64,000 nt of DNA from Tolypeutes matacus (Eukaryota > Chordata > Mammalia > Cingulata > Chlamyphoridae), in contig JAKSZT010038599.1 of NCBI GenBank assembly GCA_026826555.1, positions 4,893,420 to 4,957,419 on the forward strand, read 5' to 3'. The notes below the pieces were generated by a model. It worked only from the letters and a program-made list of their open reading frames with translations, was not told where the DNA came from and made no database searches. Both the position numbers and the translations under genes were made by a program. Of this stretch, positions 1 through 13,438 are shown one piece after another; the first letter of the stretch is position 1; every line of letters begins with the position of its first letter.

Positions 1-1926
1 TACTGAACCAGGAGGTGGGGTGGTTGTCTTTCTTGTTCTTCATCTCTTCCAAATTGCTTTTACTTTTTCTCTTCATGACCTACAAAAAACCCAGCTATTA
101 AATCCCTATTAACCACCTATCTCACCAACTGTCCATCCTTATTGCAATCATCTGCTGATCTTTGGGCCACTTTCTCTCATGATCTGAAGAGTTTCGATCT
201 TGCCACAGTGACACTTTCTCCAACATAACCACTCTTGTAAATCTTGGTGATTTGAACGTGCACCTGAATTTCTTTTTCAATATCTTGACCTCTTACCTAT
301 TTCTTCCAATTTTCTTGCCTCCAACCCCATCAATAACACTCACACTCAAGGTCATATTTTACATATTGTCAATATAAAAAACTCCAACTACTATATTAAC
401 TCAATTTTAAGCAACTCACTCTTCAGCGACCACCTCCTATTTTCCCATTTACTTCATTTGATATAATTTCTTCAATAATCCTTCTAAATTAGTGGGAACC
501 ATAAAGGAATTGTTACATTATTATCCTTTCACAAGGTTCTAGCTTCCTTTCTGGCTTATAGATTTAATACCATGATCAATCATTACACACTGTCAACTAA
601 CTTTCTCATTTTTTTTGCTTTGCTATACTCATGTGGATAAAATCCAAATTTGGATAAATCAACTCCTTACTCACATGACATTGCAACCATTCACAGAAAC
701 CTAAGTGGGGCAAAACATTCAACTGATTGTTCTCAAGTTAAATTCATGATCACTTAGCTCAAGAAGTCCCTCAGTGCTGAGAGGTAATCCTAAAATATTT
801 CCCTAGTTCTTTCACTCTCCCATTCTTCCAGTGACATGTTCAGTGCTTCTCCTTTTCTTTACTTACATATCTTTCTTTATCTTCATTCTCAAATATGACT
901 ACGGAATATAGAAGCAAGCAAAAGAGAAAATCCAAAATCTCCCACTACCTTCCTGCATTACCCACTTATGTGCATCACTTCCCACATACTATGCCTTTTC
1001 TGTGTCAAAATCAATGAAATATCTGTGCTCTTAATGAAGAGTAATCCATTCATTTTAAGCTATATGCCATCCTTTCTCACCTAAGGTAGAATATGTGACC
1101 ATTGCTTCAACAATCCACTCATTCTTTTTCTTGCCGTATCAGTCTCCTCTCTACAGGAGCATTCCCAACAGCATAAAGCCCAGGTGTTCTTCTCCAAACT
1201 TAAATAAACCTTATATAAAGCCAATTATCATGCCAACTATTGAACCATTTCTTTCCTTATGTTTATAGTAAATCCAATTAAAGAAGATTTCTAGACTTGA
1301 TTTCTATAATTGATCTCACTATAGTCTTTATTTAACATACCTTTATGTCTTTTGTCACCAGAATTTCATTATAAATGCTCTCTTCAAGGTCAGTATTGAT
1401 CTCCAAATTGTTATATCCAAAGACCAATTTTTTACTCTTCATTTTATTTGACCTCTAATAAGTCTTTTTTTTCTCATACTTGTAACACTTTCTTTAATTG
1501 TCTTCCGAGCCCTATATCTTTCCCATTTCTACCCTGTCTCTCTGAACATTCAGTATCCTTTACTGGTTCTTCTTTATTTCTCTCTTAAAATGTTCCTGTG
1601 GTCAATCCTTTGCGTCCTTCAATTTTACATTTATACTAATTTCATTGGTGATTTAATCTGATTTCCTCTCTTTAATAAACTCCATATGCTGTTATTTACC
1701 ATATTTGGATTTCCAACATTGATCCCTTCCCCAAATTCAAATTCATATGTCCAAATTGATTCAAATTGTCTGTCTTAATCCTGTTTCTCTTTCTTCCTGC
1801 ATGGCAGTAAATAAAACTGCCATCTTTATAGAAGAAAACCTTGGAGTTTTCCTTGACTGATTTGGTCTCTCACTCTTGCTCAGCTATATCACACATATAA
1901 TCTATCAACAAATCCCATTGGTTATT
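1..1926 (+). mobile_element. L2-type LINE remnant, ORF2 portion
   Basis: Decayed LINE in sense orientation. Around 241-265 a frame reads LGDFNVHLNF, like the endonuclease GDFN motif of L2/CR1 elements. About 390-450 reads like the SDH-containing segment that follows in that domain. Near 1840-1925 the text parallels the L2 segment encoding 'LGVILD' followed by the run of serines. Many stops and frameshifts are present, so no product is expected. The element seems to resume at about 2376 after an LTR-like insertion. Much of 480-1700 is too diverged for me to align by eye. Confidence 0.5.
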
Positions 1927-2375
1927 GTTGTATGTTGAATTAGGTACCCTGATATTGACATGTTATTAATATTATATGTGTCTCTGTGGATGTGAACCCC
2001 TTATAAAGAGAAACTCTTGAAGATGTTATTTTTAGTTAAAATGTAGCCCAACTGAATGAAGATGGATCTTAATTCCTCTCAGAAAGAGAAAGCCATGGGG
2101 AGGAGCTTGAAGTTGGAAGTCAGTGGAACCTTGGAAGAGAAAGAAGAGGGCATTACCATATGATATAAGACAGGGATATAAACCACAGAACCGAAGAGAT
2201 AACAGGCAGCAACCACCAGAATGTAATAGAATTGGGGGAGAAAGAATTGCCTTGCTGATGCCTCAGTTTTATACTTCTCCTAGCCTCAAAATGGAGCCAA
2301 TAAATTCCCGCTCTTAATCTACCCTTGTTCCTTTTTTGTGGGATTTGTTATATCAACCTGGTAACCTGAGATAGC
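1927..2375 (+). mobile_element. LTR-like insertion inside the L2
   Basis: A block starting TGTTGTATGTTGAATTAGG and carrying a late AATAAATTCCC polyadenylation-like signal (about 2299) interrupts text that otherwise follows L2 order. It resembles MaLR-type LTRs common in xenarthran DNA. Its ends are approximate and I could not define a clean target duplication. A 64-codon open frame inside it (2123-2317) has no recognisable domain and is taken as chance. Confidence 0.45.
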
Positions 2376-2995
2376 TATAATTTCAAAATATATCCATATC
2401 TGATCATTGTTATCACCTCCATTGTTTTCTTCTAAAATTGTTGTCTAAATCTTGCTATCTATAAACTGGATTATTACAATATCTTTCTAACTATTCTACA
2501 TACTGCTGCTTTTACATTCCTTCAATATATTTTCTAGAGAGAAGACAGAATGAGTGTGTTATACACAAGGCATATCATGACACTCATCTGCCCAAAACTC
2601 CTAAATGTCTTCCCATCTTACTTATTATAAATCTGTCTTAAAATGGTTTACAAAGTCCTAAAGTATATGTCTCAATGTTACCTCTCTGACCTAATTTATA
2701 ACTAAATTTCTTTGTGCTAATTGTGTTTCAGAATTACTGGCTGTTCCACAAATACATGAAACATCTACAGCCGCAGGGCTTCTGCACTTGAAGATTCCCC
2801 TACCTGAAATGTTGCATAGCTTGCTCTCTTTCTTCTGTTTGGTTTTACTTTTCATGTATTTACCTTTCATTATCATTTTCATTCAAACAGAATGTAGCTT
2901 TGATGAGGTTAGAAATGTCTGTCTGTATTATTTATTGATGTGTCCTCAGTGTCTCTCACAACTGGGCATGCAATAGATATTTGATAAATGAATGA
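2376..2995 (+). mobile_element. L2 LINE 3' end
   Basis: Order and wording match the recalled L2 3' end: a 'lysine-rich, cDNA-like' segment ('caaaactcctaaatgtctt'), then 'gggcttctgcacttgaag', then a tail with 'ttgataaatgaatgaat' at about 2980. It continues the L2 interrupted at 1927. It is non-coding now; the 62-63 codon frames on both strands here are fortuitous. Confidence 0.6.
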
Positions 2996-3184
2996 ATATA
3001 AAGAAGATAGGTCATGAATTGGGAGCCCTGGATTACAGTTTTGATTTTTCCAGTAATAATGGAAAACTTGCATAATTGACTGGTTTACTCTCTCATTCAG
3101 AATAAAGAGCATTGACCTAAAGAATCTTAAGTGCCATACTAGATCAATTACAGTTAAAAATTCATGACTAATTCTATATCAGGA

Positions 3185-3380
3185 AGTCTTAGGAGCATTT
3201 CATATATCTTAAAATATTTAGTCTTCATCCTTTATGTTGATTTTAATCATTGCCATTGTTTTACAGGTGACAAAATTGATGCATAAGGAAAATTGACCAT
3301 AGTCACCTAGCTAGTAAGGAGCAGAGGCTCTATTGAATCTAGACAGTCTGGCTCTAAAGCTTATGCTGATAAGTGCTGAT
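3185..3380 (+). mobile_element. MIR-like SINE
   Basis: The text passes through the MIR order: 'cattgttttacaggtgac' (cf. 'attttacagatgaggaaac'), 'tagtcacctagctagtaag', and 'gacagtctggctctaaagc'. An ancient tRNA-derived SINE fragment, sense strand, heavily diverged. Confidence 0.6.
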
Positions 3381-3481
3381 TATATGAAACTTTGTATTAA
3401 TCTGGTTTGACTATTTCTTTCCTGACTTGAATACTTTATTTCTCATTACTCTTAATCTGAACATTGATCTGGGTTTTCATT

Positions 3482-3948
3482 TTCTTGGCTACTCAAGCAA
3501 ATAGGTGCAATGGGTTGCTTAAACAATGGGGATTTATTGGCTCACAGTTTGAGGTTGGAAAAATTCCAAAATTGAGGGATCATTAAAGCAATGTTTTCTT
3601 CCTGAAACTGGCATTCTAGGACTGGTTGCCAATGATTTTTGGTCCAGAGCATCTGTCAAATGTTGGTGAACATGGTAGTCTTTCCTGGCCTCTCTCTTCT
3701 CTTCTGGGTTCCATTGATGTTCAGCTTCTGGCTTCTCCCTCTGTGGCTTTCTTTCTATACATCTGAATTTTATTCTGTTTATAAAGTACTCCAGTAATAG
3801 GATTAAGACCCATGTTGATTGAGTTGAGCCACACCTTAACTGAAGTAACCGCATCAGAAATCCTATTTACAATGGGTTCACATGCACAGGAATGGTTTAA
3901 GTTTAAAGAACATTCTTTTTTTCCTGGATACATAGCTCCAAACCATCA
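3482..3948 (-). mobile_element. MaLR-like LTR, antisense
   Basis: On the minus strand it begins TGATGGTTTGGAGCTATG at 3948, close to the MaLR LTR start. It runs through a pyrimidine-rich (plus-strand) middle like the other antisense LTRs here at 21885, 44782 and 47221. The left edge at about 3482 is approximate. Open frames of 106 and 70 codons on the minus strand inside it show no domain. Confidence 0.55.
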
Positions 3949-5514
3949 TAGTAGGCATTCAATTAAAATATAAGTATAAATGCATGATTTATAAGCCATT
4001 TTGGTAAAGCGGACTTTTACCTCTATGTCTGTCTATCTATCTATCTATCATCTCATCATCATCTTCTTCTGTAAACACATTTTCTGGTTTCCCTTTATAT
4101 TCTTGGGGTTTTGGACTTTAATTAGGACCCTGGGACAGAGCAATGCACTTTTCTTATATCAAATTTCCTAGAAGGAGATCTTGAGGTAAGGATTCATATC
4201 CAAGGGACTTAGGAAAGAAGTACTGCCAGGAGAAAATTCAAGGAAGGGTAATTAGTAGGACAAGGAATAATAGATAGCCAAGCAAAGGTGTTATTTTTGA
4301 AGAAGACCCAGTCACATGGAATACAGTGGTAAGTTCTGGACTGTAAATTTACCTCTGGGTTTAACAACCCTAGAAGCAATCAAGCTAGGGTTTTCATAGT
4401 CCTCCCTGATAATCATTGCCTGTAGACTCAGCTGAGGAAATGAAATTTAAATTCTCAAGCACTTTGAGATTTCTATGAATGAGTCAAAAACAGTTCTAAC
4501 AGCCCAGGGATATCCTTTAATAGTTCAATGAAAGCAGGGTGTCAGCCCTTAGCTGATGAATTAACACCTGGAAATGCTAAAGGAGATCCACTGGAATTGT
4601 CTCCTGTTGGAAAAATCTTAAAGAAGCTGCATCCCTGTATTTATTCAGAAGCCTATCTACACTATTGTATATAGTATCTTTAAACTATAATGGGATACTT
4701 GGAGAACTTTTCATTAAAGTAACATGGACCTGTCTCCACAGTATTGCTCATCTTTGCAATATAGTCTCAATATTTCTAGAGATAATATTTTACATTTTCA
4801 TAAAATCCGTTATCCTTAATTTATGGGATGAAAAACATAAGAAGTTGACTGTGCCAGGCAGAGTAACTTAAAGATAAAATCTGATTACTTCTCCCTAATA
4901 CAAAGAAGAATGCCTATCAAATTTCAATTTTGGAACATTTACTTGCTCTACTTTCTCAACCAATTTCAAAGAAAAGCAATATTACAATGATGTACCAAAA
5001 GGAAAAACAAAATACTTTCACTTTTATTGAAAATGGGATGAAATCAGATAACAGTGACTTATCCATGATCATTGCCTATTTCTTCTGACTTTCCAACTAT
5101 ATTCAGTAAAACATACTTTTTACTTCCAACAATAAAATTGTTTTAATTTATTTGATCATTTGGACCTTTTTCTAGACTTATGTTTATATTAAATTGCAAA
5201 AGTTATTTTTCCACCAATGTGTGATGGAGTTGGTTTTCTCAAATAATACTGCATATTGACTTTGTTTTCATTTCTAAATATAGATCTATGATGATATATT
5301 GTCTAATATATTCTCACATATAGCAATTTTACATATCAACAATATAATGAACAATAACTAAAAGCAGATATTATTGAGTAAACAAGAAGGAAAAATAAAG
5401 CACGTAATTGTAAATTAGAAATAGACAGTATAAACAAATAGAATTCTACTACTTTATTAGCAATTGAGTGATGCAAAATCTAGTTTTAAAGTATTTCCCT
5501 AATTTCTTTTTTTT
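3949..5514. other. Unassigned AT-rich DNA
   Basis: No gene, RNA or repeat family that I recognise, apart from a short tetranucleotide run at 4031-4050. The 68-codon frame at 4665-4871 has no domain or coding context. Confidence 0.5.
4031..4050. repeat. (TCTA)n microsatellite
   Basis: Five short copies of a CTAT/TCTA tetranucleotide, followed by a loose CAT/CTT-rich run. Confidence 0.8.
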
Positions 5515-7090
5515 AATAATATTTTTTTTCTGAAAAGATACTTAGATTACATAAATGTTACACAAAATCTATAGGGATTCCCATATGCCCCACTCCCCAC
5601 ATCTCTCACACACTCCCACATGAACATCCTTCATTAGTGTGGCACATTCATTGCAATTGATAAACGCATCTTAGGGTTTTGCCATTAAGCATGGGCCATA
5701 GTTCACATTATAGTCTACACTCTCTCCCACACAGTTCTGCATGCTATGAGATGATATGAAATGGCCTATATCTGTCATTGCATTGTCATTCAGGATTATT
5801 CCCAAATCCCCAAACCCCAACCCCCGTATTACAACTGCTTTTCCCTCTCCCTGCCCCCAGAGCCTCCAGTGGCCACTGTCTGCACATCAATGTTGTAATT
5901 TCTTCCATTGCTGGAATCACAATATATCTATAATAGAATACCAGTAAGTTCACTCTAGTCCATAGTTTTTTCCCCTTTTCTGAGGATTATGGGATGGTGA
6001 TGTCCTTTCCACCTCTAATTGAGAGGGGGCTTTTATCCCATGGGGAAGATGGATAGTGCTATCTTGCTTGCAGTTGCAGACTTTCTCTGTTCCTTGGGAT
6101 GGTCGTTGTCCATCATCATCTCCTTCTTAGTTGTCCTGAGTGAGTCCAGTGAGCTGTAGAGTAGGTGTTGCAACTCTGCTGAGGTTCTGGGCCCAGCTGA
6201 CACATGGATAGCCCAAAGGCTCATGTCTCTTGTATGTACACCTACAAATTCCAGCATCAAGTATAAGTTTAAATAGAAGGGACAGATGAGCCATGTGCAG
6301 GGAAGACATAATTGAGTCCAACTCTGTCACTTTCAGGAGCACAAACTCCAAAGTAGGGCCCACTGGCAAGGCACCAAACTCTGGAGCTATCAGCCCTGAC
6401 CATAGGACCTGGGTGTCTCCAGAGCCTTCAGGAGCCCCATTATTTAAGGTAGTATTCACTTTGGCAGTCTATGAGATCCTGCTGAGATGTGCATAAACAT
6501 TACCTCTGGGATGACCTCCCAACTCATTTTGAAGTCTTTTAGCCATATAAACTCACTTGTCTTTACCCTTTCTCCCTTTTATTAGAGGTCTTTTTCCAGT
6601 AGCATTGTTAGTTGGTGCTTGGTAGTAATCCCTTAGTGCCAGGGAGGCTCATCCCTGGGAGTCATATCCCATGCTGGGGGGAAGGTAATGCATTTATATG
6701 CTGAGTTTGGCATAGAGGGAGCCCACATTTGAGCAACAAGGAGGCTTTAAGGAGGCAAATCTTAAGCACCCCACAATAATAGGCCAAGTTTCAATTTTAA
6801 GATCAAAGGCTTATAAGCATAGTCATCAATATCAAGTGCCCATCAGTGGATCATCCTCCTTCACAAGTCATTTTCCCCACACTTGGGGGCTGTTGCTGTT
6901 CCATTTGAGAATGTGGCAGAGCTCCCCAGGATGGGAATTCAATATTCTCTCCATTATTGTGTGAGTCTCCACCCACTGTGACAATACCCCATGAACATTT
7001 GAACATTTTTATATACCTTATATGTATGTCTGTGTGAACTTCTTCCCATGTATTCTCCTTCATTGACACCCCACACTAATGATCTTCCCC
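5515..7090 (-). mobile_element. L1 3' UTR, antisense, long copy
   Basis: Begins with a T-rich end (the antisense poly-A) and 'agattacataaatgttac', the same start seen in the short copy at 9405. It then runs about 1.5 kb through blocks shared with 32800-33200, such as 'gccagggaggct', 'gagtcatatcccatg' and 'tgctgagtttggc'. The shared blocks show that this is an interspersed family. Assignment to a xenarthran L1 3' UTR is from memory. The 75- and 110-codon frames are shadows without a domain. Confidence 0.55.
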
Positions 7091-7289
7091 TTCCCCCATT
7101 GTAACCCTTCTGTGATCCAAATCTTCTTCAAAAATGAAGCCATTAAAATACCCTAATACAATTAAGGAAAATGAAAGAATAATGATAATTTTAAATATAT
7201 GAAATATAATCTATAAAATTAAAAAAAACTAAAAATAAAATAAAATTAAAAGATTGGGATATTTAAAAATTATGAAAAAAATTTAAAAA

Positions 7290-7980
7290 AAATTTTTTTG
7301 ACATTTTGTCTTTCATCACTGGAACATCTGGTGTCCTGTCTGTACAGTGCCATTTTCTTTCATTTATTCCCCAGTGTCTTACTATATTTCATTTTGCTTT
7401 CAAAGAAGTTTTAGGTCACATTAAAGTCAGATACAGAATACAGGGGACTCACATATACCCAACATCATCCCCTTTTCCTCCTTCCCATATTAATACCTTT
7501 TTGTATGTGGATAGTACCTTTGTTATAACTGATATACACATAGTGAAACATAGCTACTAAATATGATCGATGGTTTACATTATGGTTTACATTTTAGACC
7601 ATACACTTTTATAAATTTAATGATATTTAATATGGCCTGTGTCTATCATTGTAAGATCATGTAGAACACTTCCACTGGCCACTAAATACCTCCTATTCCA
7701 TCTACTGTATTCCTCCCTCCTCCTCCCCTCGGGGCCCACGGTAACCCCCTGGCTTCACTCCTTGGGTGACAAGATTCATAGTTACATGCAACAACACTAA
7801 GGTCTTGACAGACTGGTTTGTCCTCAGCTATTAGGAACTGCCCATGCTCTTGAGACACTCCCATTTCTCTATTTGTGAACAAATCCATCCTCCCGAATAT
7901 GGGAGTCCAACTCCTTCCTGCTCATTATGTGGGTCTCCATACACTGTTACAACATATTATGACTAAATGATCACTCACAC
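7290..7980 (-). mobile_element. L1 3' end, second antisense copy
   Basis: A T-rich start, then text of the same type as 5515-7090 ('ggggactcacatatac', 'gtggatagtacctttg', 'gaggtctccat'-like endings). It is separated from the first copy by an A-rich stretch at 7140-7290 that may be simple sequence left by insertion. Antisense, non-coding. Confidence 0.5.
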
Positions 7981-8046
7981 CCTCCCTAGAAGCCTGCTCC
8001 ATTTGTTTACCTCCAATATTTGGCTTACTATCAATTATTTTGTATA

Positions 8047-8051
8047 TGGCT
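8047..8051. repeat. Target-site duplication, left
   Basis: TGGCT, identical to 8633-8637. The 5-bp length is the one expected for ERVL/MaLR integrase. Confidence 0.75.
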
Positions 8052-8632
8052 TTTATTAGTCGGCTAAAGGGGTGCTAATGCAATATACCAGAGATTGGTT
8101 GGTCTTTCTAAAGGGTATTTATTTGGGGTAGAAGTCCACAGTTACCAGGCCATGAAGCTTAAGTTTCTTCCCTCACCAAAGTCCATTGCCACGTGTTGGA
8201 GCAAGACAGCTACCAACGTTTGCCATGGTTCAGGCTTCTTGGATTCCTCTCCTCCTGGAGCTGCGTTTCTCTCTGGGCTTAGCACCTCTGTTTCCTCCAC
8301 AAGGTCAGCTGTAGACTATTAGGCTTTCTAGGCTTTGCTTCTCTCCACAAGGCCAGCTATGAACTCTCAGGCGAATGGCTCATCTCTATCCCGGGGCCTT
8401 TTCTCCAACATCAAAACTCCAATATCAAAAACTGCTCCCTCTGTCCTTTGCCTTGCCTTTTATATTTGATTCCCCCACCCACCAAGAGGTGGGGCTCAAT
8501 GCCCTACTGATGTGGCCGAATCAAAGCCCCAATTATAACTTAATCATGCCCAGATGAACAGATCAGTTTACAAGCATAATCTAATATAGATTTTTGAAAT
8601 TCATAATTGCATCAAACTGCCAAACGGCTGCA
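8052..8632 (-). mobile_element. Solo MaLR-like LTR, antisense
   Basis: On the minus strand it runs from TGCAGCCGTTTGGCAGTTTG to GACTAATAAA, 581 bp. It aligns along its length with the plus-strand LTRs at 40935 and 42096 (same 'GGCAGTTTGAT' subfamily start and shared 'ggtggg' and 'ataaaag' blocks). TGGCT flanks both sides exactly, so this is a solo LTR left by recombination of a provirus, or a lone insertion. No internal sequence is attached. Confidence 0.8.
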
Positions 8633-8637
8633 TGGCT
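8633..8637. repeat. Target-site duplication, right
   Basis: TGGCT, perfect match to 8047-8051. Confidence 0.75.
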
Positions 8638-9404
8638 ATATTGACATTAACATTCATATGTCACATATTTGTTAAGAGGTTTTACAGGAGGAACACATTT
8701 TTATATACATAAAAATTAATTTATCAAGGAAATTAATGACTTTTCAGAGTTTAGAGACTGATTCTGACACAGAATAAAAAGTTTGCCTGGATAGAAAATA
8801 AGGTTATGTCTGGAAACTTGGCCAAAGAAGATTCGTCATTGTGAAGTTTCCAAAGAGCAAAGGAAATTAAAGAAAGAAAAACTTGCTTGAAGAAGATTAG
8901 ACAATGCCTTCCGATGACAGAAAACCGCCAGAAATTCCTAAGTCCTTGGGGAAGCCAGTCTCATGAAAGGGAATACCTAAGTGATGATTAAGATAACAAA
9001 ACCATTAATAAAAAAGAAAGGAAAAAAAAGAAATTCAAGTTATGTAATCAAAAACACACAAAGCAGGATTTTATCAGTGAACCAGTTGATAAAGTATGAA
9101 ATATGCTCTCTACCTCGATAACATTTCTATTCAGAGCTATAATAACTGTAATAGAAACCTTGTAAAAAAATTGCTTTTGTTTATTCTATTATTTATTTCT
9201 CCTAAGCAGAAATCTCATGACATGAAAAATTTAATGTTACATAAATAGAGATATGCATTAATTGAAGCCTTGAAATCTGATAAGAAAAGTAGACTAATAT
9301 CATATGAAATTAAAGATATTAAATGTAAATAATAAGAAATAGAAAAAACACTTTTATTCATTTTTTATTTTTAATTTCCAAACTTTATTTTTAAAGTCCT
9401 TCAC
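8638..9404. other. Unassigned AT-rich DNA
   Basis: No recognisable gene or repeat. Contains A-rich runs at about 9007-9032 and 9335-9355. Confidence 0.45.
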
Positions 9405-9560
9405 TTTTTTTTCTTTTTTTAAAAATTCATTTTAAAAGAAGCTTTAGATTACATAAATGTTATATCAAAAATATAGGGGATTCACATGCCACAGTGCCTC
9501 CCCTTCCTACACTTTCCCTCATTAACAACATCTTTCTTTAGTTATATTCATTTTAATTGT
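9405..9560 (-). mobile_element. L1 3' end fragment, antisense
   Basis: T-rich start followed by 'agattacataaatgttatat' and 'ggggattcacatgcc', the same opening as 5515-5600. A short 5'-truncated copy. Confidence 0.5.
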
Positions 9561-11749
9561 TTTTCTTTCTAATACACATAAACAAATTCAAATATGTGTC
9601 TAAAATTATAGTTGAAGCTATGAGTTTGTGAAATTCAACTGGATGATTTTGACATGTGTGTATTAATAGGTATATCAGATAATACCAATTTACCTGTGTA
9701 TCACAGACAAGACATTAAACATTGGAAAATATTAAAAAGACTAACTAAATACATAGCAAAATAAAATCCATTACCTTTCATTAAAATGAAAAGACTCATT
9801 GATAATAAAAGAGTTCTTACTAGGTATAGAACTACATGGAATAACATTGATGAATCTAATGAACTTAAAGTTAAGCAAAAAAGGTATTAAAGACAATCTT
9901 TGTAAAAAGATAAAATCACAAGTCTCAAAAATATAAAAGGAACACGTGTCAAAGATTTACTTAACTTTTATTAACAGTAGCTTGTTCAAAGGAGAATTCA
10001 AAGTAGTATACATTAAGAAACGGTTAAATGAACTTAGAACTGCTTTTTGATCAGTAGAAGGTGGGAGAGAGAGAAAATCATTTCTTCCATCAGGCATAAC
10101 TTGTTTTCATATCTTCGGGCAAGGGTCATTTGTATTGGCAACACCTTATTTATCATTTACAGAGTTGTAATAGCTTAGTGATAATGAAAGACCAAATTAA
10201 CCTGGAAGGGTGCACCAGGCAAGATATTCTAATCTTCTTCTCTTTCTCTCCCCCCACCCCCACATTTTAATGACTTTAACAATTTTTTGATGACAGCCAA
10301 TATAAGGCTATATCCTTAGCTTTGGCAGGAGTATTAATTTACCATGGAGGACTTCTGAAGTTTATTTTGCAAACCCAGACCCCTACAGTATTGAACAATT
10401 ATTAAGGCCAAAGAGTCAATTTTTGTCTGTAAATGATCATAAAGAATCTGTAATTTGACTTTTAATGACCTCTATCATTTGCTATCCAGAGGCTAGGAAT
10501 ATCTCACCATCATATTTTACCTTCAATAAACAAACATTTGGGTGAATACTGCTATTCTTGAAAGCTGTTTCCTGGACTGTCAGGAATAGAACTTCCTTAT
10601 CATATGGAAGTCTGGGACTGTGTAAGCCAGGGACCAGGCCAGTTTTTCTGAGAGGACTTTGTAAGTCTTGGATCCATAAGTATATCTAACTTTCATTCCT
10701 TAAAATTCATTTCTGTGTCAAAATAAATAATCAACATTCCCAGCTATGTATTTCAGAAAAACCCTACTTTACACAATTGATTTTTCCTATTTTATTCTGT
10801 TAAGGAGAAGAAATTCTTACTGTATCTAGAAATGCAGCTATCTTGCTATAAAAAATAAAGAGACTTAAGACTTTCTTAATTCTTGGGATCAATGAGAATC
10901 AGATATTATTTTTAATGACTCATTTTACTTTATAAATGCAGAATTTACAAAATTATGAGTTCTATAACTTAAAAAGAAAGATAACTAAATGGCTTCCTTA
11001 TATATTCAGAAAATATAACATTAAAACATCAGCAATATTCCACACAGATTATCATGATACATTTTTCATCATCAGCTCACTCGGTCCATTGTAATTAACT
11101 TTTGTTTACTCTATCTTGTGTTATTAGTCTTATAAGACCATATTTTCTCAGGTAAACCAAAAGAATTTTGTAGAAATTCTGATACAGTCCATTGTTATAG
11201 TCCGAAAATTGAGTGATGTCTGTTTAAGGCTTACACAAGAGTCATTTTCTGATGTGTTAAGAGTATGAAGTACTATATTTTTCCTTGAGTCTTTGTATTG
11301 TCTTTCTTTGTTGAGGACACAAACTCTGACCAGTAGCTTAGGAAAGGACATTCAGGAAACATTCAGAGTAAAACAAAAACTATCTGTAGAAGGCAGAGGC
11401 TTAAAATGACTATGGCTAATTTATTACAGATAATTTGAAAATGTGAAAAGTGGGAGGAAAGTTTATAATAATAATGCATTTGACAACAAAAGCTAGTTGT
11501 GTCTATGATGTAAAACAAAGACAATAAAGTCATTCCAAAAATTAAAAAAAAAATTACACAGGTTTTTAAGCCAAATGACTAAACCTGTTTTGGAAAACAT
11601 CACTGAATGTTACATCTGACTTGTGAAGGTGGATGAGCATAATTATAACAGAGGAAAATTTTTTCATATATATCATGTAGTAATGCAGACATCTCCTTTC
11701 ATATCAAGAATATCAAATTAAGGTATGCATTAGGCTTGAAAGGGCCTAG
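9561..11749. other. Unassigned AT-rich DNA
   Basis: No coding or repeat family recognised. The 67-codon minus-strand frame at 11148-11351 has no domain and sits in AT-rich DNA. Confidence 0.45.
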
Positions 11750-12288
11750 TGTGGTGGACATACACTAAAATGACCTGCCAGGGCCCACTGTCAAATCCCT
11801 CCCTTTGTGTATGGGTAAGATCTGTAACTCAGCTCTTTCTAACAGAATATAGGAAAAGTAAAGGGGGTATGCATATGTAATTAAGGTTCTTAATCAGTTG
11901 AATTTGAGTGAATCAAAAGGGAGATTATCCTTGATGGGCTTCACTTAACCATGTACAGCCTTTAAAGAGGGCCCATGCCCTCCATAAAGTCAGAGATTCA
12001 AAACAGCAGAAACTCTATCCTACACCTATTTTTTGAAAAAGCAAGAGTCTATGAACTATACAATAGCAGGAAATTGATTCTTTCATCAGTATATTTTCGT
12101 AGTCAGTCTTCCAGATGAGAACATGGCTGGACTGACAGTTTGATTTTATCTTTTTAAGTCTCTGAGAGAGAACCCAGGTAGTGTCTGCACAGAATTGTGA
12201 CTGCAGACACTGTGAGACAATAAATGGGTGTCGTTTCAATTTACTACCTTGATGGTGATTTGTATGCGACAATAGAACATGAATATAC
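11750..12288 (+). mobile_element. MLT1-like LTR, sense
   Basis: Starts TGTGGTGGACATACAC. It ends with the MLT1 signature order: 'gcagacactgtgagacaataaatgggtg' (about 12203-12230, carrying the AATAAA signal), then 'gtatgcgacaatagaacatgaatatac'. An old ERVL-MaLR LTR. No internal region follows, so it is a solo LTR or fragment. The 93-codon minus-strand frame across it is a shadow. Confidence 0.7.
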
Positions 12289-13438
12289 CTAGACATCTGT
12301 TTTAAAGTTGATGGGGAAATACTATGTACATTCCCATTTGAGAAGTACTTGCCTAGGAGATGTGAGATTTAAATGAAAGAGGTAAGGTTGTGGCAAAGGA
12401 AACATTTTAAAGAGAAAACTAAATTTTGACTGGTAATACTATATTGAAACTACTCATATCATCAGGCAAAGCACCAGCAGGACATTGATCAATATAGGAA
12501 AACTCAACAGAACTATTCTATAAAAATTTTGATCAATGTTCCTCCTGAGCTTAACACAATACTCAGGAAATTGAGGGGATGATAAATCTCCAGGGGCTTC
12601 TCCTAATACACACAATTTCTGAAAGATTTTATTGCTACCATTTTATCTATTAAATTTAACCTGGAAAATGTTAAATGTGTTCTGGTTTAACTAGCCTTTT
12701 ATAATAGTAACACATCAAACATATGTAATTATTTTTAGCATCTCTTTTTAAATGGTGGAAGAACAAACCTTTATAATTTTCCAGGACCTCTGTGGGAAAT
12801 CTCAAAGATATTTTTAGATATATAAGAAATCCTGAAAGTTTTCTTTGTTTCATTTTCCCCCTAAATTAGAGCCTAATTTTAGGAAGGCCATAAAACCCTG
12901 AAAATTGTTGTCAGAGAAGATTTGGACCCTTAATTAATATAAGATAATAGGTGCCTGGGGAAAAATATTTAATTGCCTATTTAATCAAAATGACAATAAA
13001 AAAATTAAAAAGAAACTCAGAAAGTAACATTGCAAAAACCTTAGCTCTTCCGTGAATGTGACACCTTTGTTTTTTCATTTCTTTTCCCTAAACAATCAAG
13101 GACTTAATAAAATCAGCAGAAAGAACAGTAAATTGTGGATAATATTTCCTCTGTATATGGACAGCTAGATTTCATAGTATTGCCTCTTGTGAAATAACTG
13201 AGAGAGAGAGTTGATGGAGCAAGGCTATAATTAAACTCTATTGCTTTCCAAGAGGTGATAGAAGAGAAGCACTCCCTGAGAGTGAGTTTACGTATTAGGT
13301 TTTCTCCTCTTATTTCTTCTAAAGGGAGGAAAACAAGAATAGAAAAACATTCTTCTCCTGGAGAAATGAATAGTAGGTGCAGTGATAACAAGAATGGCAG
13401 TAGCTAGGGTATTGCATCACTACTGAAGCAATTGGTCA
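12289..13438. other. Unassigned AT-rich DNA
   Basis: No gene or repeat family recognised. Two minus-strand frames of 60 and 92 codons (12671-12853, 13113-13391) have no domain or nearby signals and are treated as chance. Confidence 0.45.
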
